Of a stretch of DNA of 19,900 nt, positions 1 through 7,028 are shown in pieces. The position numbers were made by a program, and so were the translations under genes. How positions within the stretch are numbered: position 1 is the first letter of the stretch; every line of letters starts with the position of its first letter. Source of the stretch: JAZSMS01 sp045536015 (lineage in GTDB: Bacteria; Bacillota; Clostridia; Christensenellales; QALW01); assembly GCA_045536015.1 (NCBI GenBank), contig JAZSMS010000100.1, positions 1-19,900 of the forward strand, in the 5' to 3' direction. The notes under the pieces are model-generated. The model did no database searches. It saw nothing but the letters and a program-made list of their open reading frames with translations, and was not told where the DNA came from.

Positions 1-480
1 AATAAAGTTGGTAGTGCCGTTTAATATACCGTAAAATTCAGTTATTTCATTTGCCGACATACAGCGGTGCATAGGTCTGATAAGCGGAATACCGCCGCCA
101 ACCGATGCTTCAAAGAAATAATTGACGTTATTTTCTTTAGCAATTTTCAAAAGCTCGTATCCCTTTTGGGCAACAAGCTCCTTGTTAGAGGTTACAACAC
201 TTTTCCCTGCGCGAAGTGCACGTACAGTAAAATCGTATGCAGGGTTTATGCCGCCTATTACTTCGGCAACAACCTTGACCTCAGGGTCGTTTTCGATAAC
301 CGAAAAATCATCCACAAATCTGTCTGCATAAGGGCTGTCGGGGAATTTGCGGATATCAAGAATATATTTTACTTTAAGTTCCTGTTCAAGCTTTGCGGAA
401 ATTTTTGCGGCATTCATATCAATAAGCTCAACAACACCGCTGCCAACTGTTCCGTAGCCAAGAACTGCTGCGTAAATCAT
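1..480 (-). CDS. hom: Homoserine dehydrogenase, N-terminal part (cut by window edge)
   Basis: Homoserine dehydrogenase makes L-homoserine from aspartate semialdehyde with NAD(P)H, the branch point to threonine and methionine. The first 160 residues are present and the gene continues past base 1. The N-terminal Rossmann dinucleotide loop GYGTVGSG (residues 8-15) is visible. So are VTSNKELVA (about 96-104), which carries the conserved lysine of the family, EASVGGGIP (about 124-132), and NGTTNF near the cut. These motifs in this order are diagnostic. The ATG at 480 follows a strong AGGAGGG site at about 487-493 in the sense direction. The gene lies on the same strand as the ribosomal operon but behind its hairpin terminator. 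I see no convincing promoter of its own in the 100-nt gap, so it may rely on read-through or a weak promoter. The catalytic domain and any ACT domain lie outside the window. Confidence 0.95.
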   Translation of the reverse strand, partial: MIYAAVLGYGTVGSGVVELIDMNAAKISAKLEQELKVKYILDIRKFPDSPYADRFVDDFSVIENDPEVKVVAEVIGGINPAYDFTVRALRAGKSVVTSNKELVAQKGYELLKIAKENNVNYFFEASVGGGIPLIRPMHRCMSANEITEFYGILNGTTNFI

Positions 481-518
481 ATTTTGCCCTCCTGTTTGTA
501 AATCTTTTCAAATTTAAA

Positions 519-548
519 TTACAGCCGACAAAAATTTGTCGGCTGTAA
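519..548 (-). terminator. Hairpin terminator after rplQ
   Basis: Bases 519-532 and 535-548 form a perfect 14-bp inverted repeat (arm ACAGCCGACAAA plus two A/T pairs) with a two-base centre. In an RNA the innermost pairs would open to form a loop. Read on the minus strand it begins 32 nt after the rplQ stop and is followed by an A/T-rich stretch with short T runs rather than a clean T tract. It probably ends the ribosomal superoperon and separates it from hom. The T tract is imperfect, so some read-through is plausible. Confidence 0.8.
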
Positions 549-580
549 ATAACTTTTGTTAGCACTTACGTGCCGTTTTA

Positions 581-1093
581 TTAAACTAACTCAAGAATAA
601 CTGCTTCTGCGCAGTCGCCACGACGGGGGCCCATCTTGATAATTCTGGTGTAACCGCCACCCTGACCAAGCTCTTCTGCGCGCTTTGCATACTTAGGTGC
701 AATTTCGCTGAAAATCTTGTTGATTACGGGATGGTCGTTACCCTTAACGCGTGCCTTGTACTCAGCAAGCTTTTCGCCCTCATTCTTGGGTATCTGACGC
801 TCGTAGAGATAAGCCATCATACGTCTGCGGGCATTAAGGCGCGAAGCACCGTCAACGGTAACCTCAACCTCAATCTTTTGTCCCTTATCATTAACTTTTG
901 TTTTAGTAACAGTTGCTACGTCTGCATAGGTTTTAATGCCCATGGTTATAATCTTTTCAGCCTGCTTACGAACTTCCTTGGCACGCGCCTCGGTCGTTTC
1001 AATACGACCGTACATAAGCAAATCGGTTGTAAGACCACGAACAACAGCAACACGCTGATCGGTAGCTCTGTTAAGTTTTCTATTACCGGCCAT
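581..1093 (-). CDS. rplQ: 50S ribosomal protein L17, with two internal insertions
   Basis: L17 binds 23S rRNA on the back of the large subunit, near the tunnel exit. The family core is clear: an N-terminal RKLNR...RGLTTDLL stretch, ETTEARAKEVRKQAEKII (about 32-49), and the C-terminal GGGYTRIIKMGPRRGD signature (about 145-160). At 170 residues it is some 50 longer than the usual 113-127. The extra length sits in a basic, beta-like segment at about 54-84 and a charged segment at about 99-121. The reading frame is unbroken and the ends match the family, so this looks like true insertion, not misassembly. The ATG at 1093 has an AGGAGG site about 8 nt upstream. It is the last gene of the operon, 15 nt after rpoA and followed by the hairpin at 519-548. 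Confidence 0.97.
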   Translation of the reverse strand: MAGNRKLNRATDQRVAVVRGLTTDLLMYGRIETTEARAKEVRKQAEKIITMGIKTYADVATVTKTKVNDKGQKIEVEVTVDGASRLNARRRMMAYLYERQIPKNEGEKLAEYKARVKGNDHPVINKIFSEIAPKYAKRAEELGQGGGYTRIIKMGPRRGDCAEAVILELV

Positions 1094-1108
1094 GTCTGTT
1101 TCCTCCTA

Positions 1109-2059
1109 TTAATCTTCGCTGTTCTTAAGTTTAAGTCCTAAACTGGCAAGCTTAGCGCGAACCTCGTCCATGGACTTTTTACCGAGATTGCGAACTCTCA
1201 TCAAATCGGTTTCATCAAGCTCTGCAAGCTCTTGAACTGAATTGATTCCTGCACGCTTTAAGCAGTTGTACGAACGAACCGAAAGGTCAAGCTCGTCGAT
1301 GGTCATATCAAGAGCCTTCGACTGAGGAGCTGCACCTTCTTTATCGTCAGCAAGCTGAATGCCTGTAACGGTATCGGCAAGGTCGATAAACAATGCAAGA
1401 TAATCGTTCATTATCTTTGCGGCAACGCTTATAGCCTCGGTAGGCTTTATCGAGCCGTCTGTCCATACGTCAAGGATAAGCTTGTCAAAGTTAGCGTCTC
1501 TTCCAACGCGAGCGCTTTGAACGTCGTAAGTAGCCTTAAGTATGGGCGAATAAATTGAATCCATTGCGATAACGTCGATAGGCATATCGTCACTTTTGTT
1601 ATCGTCTGCAGGAACATAACCCATGCCCTTATCGATAACGAGTTCCATATTTAATACGCCACCCTCATCGATAGTTGCAATATGAAGGTCCTTATTGATA
1701 ATCTCTAAGGTCGAATCACCCTTGATATCGCCTGCAGTAACCTCGCAGGGACCTACGGCATTAATGGTAGCCGTAATGGGCGAATCGCTTTCAAGCTTCA
1801 TAGCAACGTTTTTAAGGTTAAGAATTATGTTTGTAACGTCTTCTGCAACACCTTTAACGGTGCTGAACTCATGCAAAATGCCTTCAATTCTAACGCTTTT
1901 TGCAGCTGCACCGGGCAGCGATGACATTAAAATTCTGCGGAGAGAATTTCCTATCGTGTTACCAAAGCCACGGCGAAGGGGTTGTACAACAAACTGTGCA
2001 TACTTGCCATCTTCGCTTATTTGGGTACACTCTATGACGGGCTTTTCTATTTCTAACAT
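1109..2059 (-). CDS. rpoA: RNA polymerase alpha subunit
   Basis: Alpha dimerises to seed RNA polymerase assembly, and its C-terminal domain contacts UP elements and activators. At 316 residues it has the usual length. The N-terminal domain (about 1-230) includes PLRRGFGNTIGNSLRRILMSS, the dimerisation and beta-contact region. A short linker (about 235-250) leads to the C-terminal domain (about 255-312) with helix-hairpin-helix features DLSVRSYNCLKRAGI and RVRNLGKKSMDEV. The ATG at 2059 is preceded by an AGGAGGG site. It lies between rpsD and rplQ, the standard alpha-operon position. This couples polymerase supply to ribosomal protein supply. Confidence 0.98.
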   Translation of the reverse strand: MLEIEKPVIECTQISEDGKYAQFVVQPLRRGFGNTIGNSLRRILMSSLPGAAAKSVRIEGILHEFSTVKGVAEDVTNIILNLKNVAMKLESDSPITATINAVGPCEVTAGDIKGDSTLEIINKDLHIATIDEGGVLNMELVIDKGMGYVPADDNKSDDMPIDVIAMDSIYSPILKATYDVQSARVGRDANFDKLILDVWTDGSIKPTEAISVAAKIMNDYLALFIDLADTVTGIQLADDKEGAAPQSKALDMTIDELDLSVRSYNCLKRAGINSVQELAELDETDLMRVRNLGKKSMDEVRAKLASLGLKLKNSED

Positions 2060-2086
2060 TATATAAACCCTCCTGATAAATTAAAA

Positions 2087-2710
2087 TTATCTTGAATACA
2101 ACTCAACAATGAGATGCTCTTCAATGCTAAGATCAATATCCTCTCTCTTGGGAAGCTCTAATACCTTACCCGAAAGCTCTGCACTGTTAAGCTCAATCCA
2201 AGCGGGGATAGCCTTAGCGGTGCCCTCGCGAAGAGCCTTGAACTTTTCAATGCTTGTTGAGCCTTCAGCAATAGCAATAACGTCACCTGCTTTAACGATA
2301 AACGAAGGAATATTTACCTTTTTGCCGTTTACGGTGATGTGACCGTGGTTAACAATCTGTCTTGACTGAGCGCGCGAATCTGCAAAACCAAGGCGATAAA
2401 CAACGTTATCAAGTCTGCGTTCAAGAAGCTGGAGCATATTTTCACCAACTACGCCATCCATATTCTCAGCCTTTTTGAAATATCCACGGAATTGCTTTTC
2501 AAGCAAGCCGTATGTTCTCTTTGCCTTCTGCTTTTCACGAAGCTGAAGACCGTACTCGGAAACCTTTCTGCGTCCCTTAGCATGCTGTCCGGGAGCTGTT
2601 CCTCTCTTAACGATAGGACACTTTGCACTATAGCAACGGTCGCCCTTTAAGAAAAGCTTCTGATTTTCGCGGCGGCACAAACGGCAAACCGCTTCAGTAT
2701 ATCTTGCCAT
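2087..2710 (-). CDS. rpsD: 30S ribosomal protein S4, zinc-binding form
   Basis: S4 binds the 5' domain of 16S rRNA, nucleates 30S assembly and helps set decoding fidelity. The protein has 207 residues from MARYTEAV. The N-terminus has C9, C12, C26 and C31 (CxxC-x13-C-x4-C), the zinc-ribbon 'C+' form. An S4 RNA-binding domain follows (about 97-160), including RRLDNVVYRLGFADSRAQSRQIV in part. The open frame extends 17 codons further upstream into rpsK, but ATG 2710 is chosen because an AGGAGG site lies just before it and S4 starts with MARY in this family. S4 represses its own synthesis in both Escherichia coli and Bacillus subtilis; I did not identify an S4 target here. Confidence 0.98.
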   Translation of the reverse strand: MARYTEAVCRLCRRENQKLFLKGDRCYSAKCPIVKRGTAPGQHAKGRRKVSEYGLQLREKQKAKRTYGLLEKQFRGYFKKAENMDGVVGENMLQLLERRLDNVVYRLGFADSRAQSRQIVNHGHITVNGKKVNIPSFIVKAGDVIAIAEGSTSIEKFKALREGTAKAIPAWIELNSAELSGKVLELPKREDIDLSIEEHLIVELYSR

Positions 2711-2726
2711 AATTTTTGTCCTCCTA

Positions 2727-3122
2727 TTAAACTCTTCTGCGCTTCGGGGGGCGGCAACCATTGTGGGGGATAGGAGTTACGTCTTTAATCATAGTAACCT
2801 CTAAGCCTGCCGTCTGAAGTGCTCTAATTGCTGCCTCACGTCCGCTGCCGGGTCCCTTTACGTAAACCTCAACAGTGCGAAGGCCATGTTCCATAGCTGC
2901 CTTTGCAGCAGTTTCTGCAGCTGTTTGTGCTGCGAAGGGAGTGCTCTTCTTTGAGCCACGGAAACCAAGTCCGCCTGCGCTTGACCAGCTGAGCGCGTTA
3001 CCGTAAACGTCAGTAATGGTAACGATAGTATTATTAAATGATGAGCAGATATGTGCTGCACCGCGTTCGATATTTTTCTTTTCTACGCGGCGGCGTCCGC
3101 CCTTTTTAACTGCTTTTGCCAT
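2727..3122 (-). CDS. rpsK: 30S ribosomal protein S11
   Basis: S11 lies on the 30S platform near the E site and binds 16S rRNA next to S18 and S21. The 131-residue product has the usual length, a lysine/arginine-rich N-terminus, AHICSSFNNTIVTITD (about 23-38) and GPGSGREAAIRAL. It ends in HNGCRPPKRRRV, the family's conserved C-terminus. The ATG at 3122 follows an AGGAGGG site that overlaps the rpsM stop codon region. It lies 15 nt after rpsM and 16 nt before rpsD, in standard order. Confidence 0.98.
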   Translation of the reverse strand: MAKAVKKGGRRRVEKKNIERGAAHICSSFNNTIVTITDVYGNALSWSSAGGLGFRGSKKSTPFAAQTAAETAAKAAMEHGLRTVEVYVKGPGSGREAAIRALQTAGLEVTMIKDVTPIPHNGCRPPKRRRV

Positions 3123-3137
3123 AATCTTTCGCCCTCC

Positions 3138-3506
3138 TTATTTCTTCTTTCCGCCAACAGTTCTCTTCGGGCCCTTACGGGTACGAGCGTTCTGTTTGGT
3201 GTGTTGTCCGCGAACGGGAAGGCCCTTGCGATGACGAACACCGCGATAGCAGCCAATTTCAACTAAACGCTTGATATTAAGCGCAACTTCTCTGCGAAGG
3301 TCGCCTTCTACTGCAACGTTTTTGTCAATGTAATCTCTGATTGAGTTAACCTCATCCTCGGTAAGATCTCTTACGCGGGTGTCGGGGTTAACGCCGGTTG
3401 ATGCAAGAATCTCTTTAGCGATAGCGGGTCCTACGCCGTAAATGCTTTGTAAGCCGGCTTCAACGCGCTTATCCTTTGGTAAATCTATACCAGCGATACG
3501 TGCCAT
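3138..3506 (-). CDS. rpsM: 30S ribosomal protein S13
   Basis: S13 forms intersubunit bridges with 23S helix 38 and L5, and its tail touches the P-site tRNA. The 122-residue product starts MARIAGIDLPKDKRVE. It has YGVGPAIAKEIL (about 24-35, helix-two-turn-helix) and the basic C-terminal RHRKGLPVRGQHTKQNAR region followed by a lysine-rich end. The start at 3506 has a GGAGGTG site about 8 nt upstream. It follows the unusually long 148-nt gap after rpmJ, so its expression could be controlled separately from the upstream genes. Confidence 0.98.
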   Translation of the reverse strand: MARIAGIDLPKDKRVEAGLQSIYGVGPAIAKEILASTGVNPDTRVRDLTEDEVNSIRDYIDKNVAVEGDLRREVALNIKRLVEIGCYRGVRHRKGLPVRGQHTKQNARTRKGPKRTVGGKKK

Positions 3507-3654
3507 TAAAATAACACCTCCATAAAATTTTAGGAAAATAATTTTTATATCAAAGCCATCCTGACAAACGAAGTTTTTACTTCGTCAGCCGCGTCAGGTT
3601 TATAGGCCCTTATTTTCTGCTTGCGCTTTTTGGCAAAAAAGCGCACCTGTTTTA
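3507..3654 (-). promoter_or_regulatory. Structured 148-nt spacer between rpmJ and rpsM
   Basis: Neighbouring spacers are mostly 0-30 nt, so this one is unusually long. It holds two foldable elements. One has 9-bp arms 3623-3631 and 3636-3644 around a 4-nt loop. The other is nested: outer arms 3560-3565/3593-3598 (CCTGAC/GTCAGG) and inner arms 3568-3574/3579-3585 (ACGAAGT/ACTTCGT). The CTGAC arm could also pair with a second GTCAG copy at 3584-3588. Neither is followed by a T run on the minus strand, so they do not look like terminators. A leader for translational control of rpsM and the alpha-type genes is possible; I see no known motif. Confidence 0.45.
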
Positions 3655-3771
3655 TCAGCCCTGTCTCTGCTTGTGGCTCTTATCAGCGGGGCAGATAACC
3701 ATGATCTTGCCGTGACGCTTAATGAGCTTGCATTTATCACACATGGGTTTTACGCTAGGTCTAACTTTCAT
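3655..3771 (-). CDS. rpmJ: 50S ribosomal protein L36, zinc-binding form
   Basis: A 38-residue protein that binds 23S rRNA in the large subunit. It starts MKVRPSVKPMCDKC and contains C11, C14, C27 and H33, the zinc-binding 'C+' ribbon of L36. It is one residue longer than the common 37 to 38 form, within family variation. The ATG at 3771 follows an AGGAGG site that overlaps the infA stop codon (TAG). It sits between infA and rpsM as in Bacillus and Clostridia. Some bacteria also carry a zinc-free L36 elsewhere for zinc starvation; none is visible here. Confidence 0.96.
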   Translation of the reverse strand: MKVRPSVKPMCDKCKLIKRHGKIMVICPADKSHKQRQG

Positions 3772-3784
3772 TTCTTTGAACCTC

Positions 3785-4006
3785 CTAGTTTTTGCTTCTC
3801 CAAATGATTCTGCCCTTTGACAGATCATAAGTAGAAATTTCTACGGTAACTTTGTCACCAGGTAACACTTGAATATTATTCATTCTAAGCTTTCCGGCAA
3901 GATGTGCAAGAATCTTATGTCCGTTTTCAAGTTCAACCTCAAAAACAGCGTTTTTCTTTGATTCCCTTACAACGCCTTCAACTTCAATGACGTCTTCCTT
4001 AGACAT
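3785..4006 (-). CDS. infA: Translation initiation factor IF-1
   Basis: IF-1 is an OB-fold protein that binds the 30S A site during initiation and stimulates IF-2 and IF-3. The product is 73 residues, typical length, beginning MSKEDVIEVEGVV. It contains FEVELENGHKILAHLAGKLR (about 22-41) and ends YDLSKGRIIWRSKN, both family hallmarks. The start at 4006 has a GAGGAG site and lies 4 nt after the stop of the KOW protein gene, which suggests coupled translation. Confidence 0.98.
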   Translation of the reverse strand: MSKEDVIEVEGVVRESKKNAVFEVELENGHKILAHLAGKLRMNNIQVLPGDKVTVEISTYDLSKGRIIWRSKN

Positions 4007-4010
4007 GGAT

Positions 4011-4292
4011 TCACTCCTCGCCTTTATTTGTAAGGTCTAATGATTCGATAGCATTACGAACCTCGCTATCAAAAACCTTGGTTTCGTCTTTAAGCTTTTG
4101 CGCTATTGACTCAATAGAACATTCCATAAACTTTAAATGCTTAACCTTTTTCTTTTTAGGCTTTGCAAGCTTATGAAGCGCGCCGTCGGCAATAAGCACG
4201 TACTGCTCATCAACAACTTTTACAACAATAAAATGTTTTTGGGCATCTCTGCCTTTAACGGAACAGACGACATCCCCTAAAGAATACTCCAT
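4011..4292 (-). CDS. KOW-domain RNA-binding protein (L14e-like)
   Basis: A 93-residue small basic protein. The N-terminal 60 residues (EYSLGDVVCSVKGRDAQKHF, then a VLIADGALHKL stretch and a lysine cluster KPKKKKVKHL) match the KOW-domain family with ribosomal L14e-like fold that commonly lies between map and infA in Firmicutes. The acidic C-terminal part (about 60-93) is likely helical. The ATG at 4292 follows an AAGGAG site that overlaps the map stop codon. The position inside the translation operon suggests an RNA- or ribosome-associated role. The exact function is not established to my knowledge, and I do not assign one. Confidence 0.85.
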   Translation of the reverse strand: MEYSLGDVVCSVKGRDAQKHFIVVKVVDEQYVLIADGALHKLAKPKKKKVKHLKFMECSIESIAQKLKDETKVFDSEVRNAIESLDLTNKGEE

Positions 4293-4302
4293 CTGAATCT
4301 CC

Positions 4303-5064
4303 TTAAAGCATACATTCGGTATCCGTTAAGATTACCGCCTTGCCGTCAACTATTGCGATTGTATTTTCATAATGGGCAGATTTTGCGCCATCAGCAGTCA
4401 CAACCGTCCAGCCATCAGCAAGTGTTTTAACCTTATCGCATCCCAAATTTATCATTGGCTCGATAGCTAAGGTCATACCGTTAACTATTCTCTGACCGTG
4501 CCCTGCTGCACCAAAGTTGGGTATCGAAGGATCTTCGTGAAGCTCCCTTCCTACGCCGTGACCGGTGTAATTGCGCACGATTCCGTAGCCAAACTGATTT
4601 ATATATTCCTCAATCGCGTGAGAAATATCCGAAATTCTGTTGCCAATGCAGGCTACAGAAATTCCTTCAAAAAACGACTGCTTAGTTCTTTCAACAAGGT
4701 TGCGAACGTCGTCGCTTACCTCGCCCACGATAAACGTGCGCGCCATATCGGTATGAAAGCCCTTAAAATAAACACCTGCGTCGATGCTTACAATATCGCC
4801 GCTTTTTAAAATTCTTTTTTTAGAAGGTATTCCGTGAATAACCTCATCATTAACAGATATGCACAATGTATTGGGAAAGCCGTACATTCCTAAAAACGAC
4901 GGTTTAGCACCATTACTTATTATATACTTATGTGCCAATCTGTCAAGTTCTAGTGTGCTTTTTCCTGCACAAACGTTGTTTTCAAGCTCTTGCATTGTCT
5001 TGGCTAAAAGGCGTCCGCCCTCTGCCATAATGGATATTGCCGAAGAATTTTTAATGCAAAGCAT
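4303..5064 (-). CDS. map: Methionine aminopeptidase, type I
   Basis: Removes the initiator methionine from nascent proteins once deformylated. All five metal ligands of the family can be placed: D95 (SIDAG), D106 (HTDMA), H169 (GHGVG), E202 (AIEPM) and E233 (HYENT). The substrate-contact histidines H77 (EVIHG) and H176 are also present. The length is 253 residues, typical for the bacterial type Ia enzyme. The open frame could begin 8 codons upstream, but ATG 5064 has GGAGG at about 5072-5076. It also overlaps the adk stop by one base (TAATG), a common coupling arrangement. Confidence 0.97.
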   Translation of the reverse strand: MLCIKNSSAISIMAEGGRLLAKTMQELENNVCAGKSTLELDRLAHKYIISNGAKPSFLGMYGFPNTLCISVNDEVIHGIPSKKRILKSGDIVSIDAGVYFKGFHTDMARTFIVGEVSDDVRNLVERTKQSFFEGISVACIGNRISDISHAIEEYINQFGYGIVRNYTGHGVGRELHEDPSIPNFGAAGHGQRIVNGMTLAIEPMINLGCDKVKTLADGWTVVTADGAKSAHYENTIAIVDGKAVILTDTECML

Positions 5065-5681
5065 TACTTTTCCTCCAAGACTTCGCAAATCTGCTTAAAA
5101 ACCTTATCGGGCGTTTGGTTGCCGTCAACCGTTTTAACGATGTCGGCATAAAATTCGATAAGCGGTCTTGTTTGGTTATTATAAACCTCAAGTCTGTTTT
5201 TAACAGTTGCCTCGTTATCGTCAGCGCGTTGAACAAGCTTTTGGTTGCATACAGGGCAAACATCACTTTCTAAAGTAGAAACGTGAAAGGTGCCTGCGCA
5301 GGCGGGACAAATACGTCTGCCCGTTATTCTATCAAGCAAAAGTGCTTCGTCAACGTCAATATTAAGCACACAATCAAGGCTTGCGATTTTTTTTAAGCCC
5401 TCGGCCTGCGCAATAGTGCGCGGAAAGCCGTCAAGCAAAAAGCCGTTTTCGCAATCTGCCTTTTTAAGACGGTCTTCAACCATTGCAAGCGTTACCTCAT
5501 CGGGAACAAGCTTGCCGTCATCAATAAACGTCTTAGCCAAAATGCCAAGCTCGGTTTTTTTGCCGATATTTTCGCGGAACATATCTCCCGTAGAAATATG
5601 CGGTATACCAAACTTTTGGCAAATTCCGGAGGCCTGGGTGCCTTTACCGGCACCCGGAGCTCCTAAAAGAATCATTTTCAT
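5064..5681 (-). CDS. adk: Adenylate kinase with zinc-type LID
   Basis: Interconverts ATP + AMP and 2 ADP. The P-loop GAPGAGKGTQ is at residues 7-16, STGDMFR (about 30-36) binds AMP, and LDGFPRT (about 83-89) and TGRRIC (about 120-125) are conserved. The LID has C125, C128, C142 and C145, a structural zinc site typical of Gram-positive enzymes. The spacing is CxxC-x13-CxxC, shorter than the x16 of Bacillus enzymes. The length is 205 residues. The start MKMILLG at 5681 follows a GAGGTG site next to the secY stop; the third codon is also ATG and could be used. The order secY-adk-map is standard in Firmicutes. Confidence 0.97.
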   Translation of the reverse strand: MKMILLGAPGAGKGTQASGICQKFGIPHISTGDMFRENIGKKTELGILAKTFIDDGKLVPDEVTLAMVEDRLKKADCENGFLLDGFPRTIAQAEGLKKIASLDCVLNIDVDEALLLDRITGRRICPACAGTFHVSTLESDVCPVCNQKLVQRADDNEATVKNRLEVYNNQTRPLIEFYADIVKTVDGNQTPDKVFKQICEVLEEK

Positions 5682-5690
5682 TTATGCACC

Positions 5691-7028
5691 TCAGTCAAGG
5701 AAACCCTTGTAGTGACGCATAACCATCTGCGATTCAAGCTGCTTTGTAACTTCAATCGAAACACTTACGATAATAAGCAAGCCGGTTGACGAGAATGTAA
5801 GAGCAAGTGAAAGCACTGCGCTTGCATCTTGAGAGCCTGTCATCGAAACGATGGCGCTTATAATCATAGGAATGGTGGAGATAATACCAAGATAAAGACC
5901 CGCGAAAAGCACCAATCTCTTATTTACCTTGTTAAGATAATCGGTAGTGGGCTTTCCGGGGCGGATACCCTGAATAAATCCGCCGTACTTCTGTAAGTTC
6001 TTTGAAGTATCTGCAGCGTTGAAGGTTATTGCCGAATAGAAGTAAGCAAAACCGATGGTAAGTAGGAAGCTTATGATCATATATCCCCAAGTGCCTGAGC
6101 CAAGCCACTTCTCATAGAAGTTTGCAAAGCCCGAGTTAGGCCAGAACATACCTGTTAAAATCGAGGGGAACATCAAAAGCGACATTGAGAAAATTAAGGG
6201 AAGAACGCCGCACGAGTTAGGCTTAATGGGCATATAGGTGCTGCTTCCGCCGTAAACCTTGCGTCCCTTAACCTGCTTTGCGTACTGAACGTTAATTCTT
6301 CTCTCACCGCGTTCAACGTAAACAACAACTGCGATAATTGCTACTATTGCAATTAAAACAACGGGGAGCAACCACCAAAGTGCGTTGTTGCCTGCTTGCG
6401 AACGGGTAATTGCGGTATCAATATACGCCTGTGCCGTAATGGGCAAACGTGCGATAATACCAACAAAGATAAGCATCGAAATACCGTTGCCTAAGCCTTT
6501 TTCGCTTATACGGTCACCTATCCAGATAGCTACACAGGTACCTGCGGTAAGCGTAATACCGATAAGTGCATAAGCCAAAATGGTCGAAGCGGTATTTTCA
6601 AGCATGGCAGGCATAATAATGCTTTCGCCCTGCTGCGAGAACGAGTAGCAAATACCAACTGCCTGAACAAATGCAAGACCGATAGCCGAGTAGCGAACAA
6701 TTTTGTTAACCTTTTCTCTGCCATCCTCGCTACGAGCAAGGCGGTCAAGCGAAGGAATTACTACCTGAAGGAGCTGGATAATAATGGATGCGTTGATGTA
6801 GGGCGAAATACCCATAGCCATAAACGTGTATCCCTGAAGAGCACCACCGGTAATAATGTTCATAAGTCCCCAGATATTCTCGTTTGCGGCATCTATCTGC
6901 AACGACGGGTTAACGCCGGGCGTTGGGATATAGCTGCAAAGACGGAATATCAAAAGCATTAAAAGAGTATAAAAAATCTTTTTACGAAGCTCGGGAAGTT
7001 TAAGTGCGTTTCTAAATATCGAAAACAT
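5691..7028 (-). CDS. secY: Protein translocase channel subunit SecY
   Basis: SecY forms the pore of the SecYEG translocon in the cytoplasmic membrane. The 445-residue product has about ten hydrophobic segments. It begins MFSIFRNALKLPELRKKIFYTLLML (split across the first membrane segment) with the IPTPGVN loop that leads to the plug region. Family-typical cytoplasmic loops include ERGERRINVQYAKQVKGRK (about 238-256) and GFIQGIRPGKPTTDYL (about 347-362), the sites of SecA and ribosome docking. The ATG at 7028 overlaps the rplO stop by one base (TAATG), and the adk start follows 9 nt after its stop. Confidence 0.98.
   Translation of the reverse strand: MFSIFRNALKLPELRKKIFYTLLMLLIFRLCSYIPTPGVNPSLQIDAANENIWGLMNIITGGALQGYTFMAMGISPYINASIIIQLLQVVIPSLDRLARSEDGREKVNKIVRYSAIGLAFVQAVGICYSFSQQGESIIMPAMLENTASTILAYALIGITLTAGTCVAIWIGDRISEKGLGNGISMLIFVGIIARLPITAQAYIDTAITRSQAGNNALWWLLPVVLIAIVAIIAVVVYVERGERRINVQYAKQVKGRKVYGGSSTYMPIKPNSCGVLPLIFSMSLLMFPSILTGMFWPNSGFANFYEKWLGSGTWGYMIISFLLTIGFAYFYSAITFNAADTSKNLQKYGGFIQGIRPGKPTTDYLNKVNKRLVLFAGLYLGIISTIPMIISAIVSMTGSQDASAVLSLALTFSSTGLLIIVSVSIEVTKQLESQMVMRHYKGFLD

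Noticed and set aside
67..501. Open frames on the plus strand opposite hom and throughout the ribosomal operon.
   Set aside because: They are antisense shadows of clear minus-strand genes. They lack ribosome binding sites, and their products show no recognisable family.
2711..2761. A 17-codon N-terminal extension of S4 into rpsK.
   Set aside because: Homologues begin MARY, and a strong AGGAGG site lies directly before ATG 2710. The extension is the shifted end of rpsK.
3623..3644. The hairpin after rpmJ as an intrinsic terminator.
   Set aside because: No T run follows on either strand, and essential genes of the same operon lie downstream. It was kept only as a possible regulatory stem.
5065..5088. 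An 8-codon extension of methionine aminopeptidase into adk.
   Set aside because: The ATG at 5064 has its own GGAGG site and forms a normal TAATG overlap. The extension would translate the ribosome site itself.
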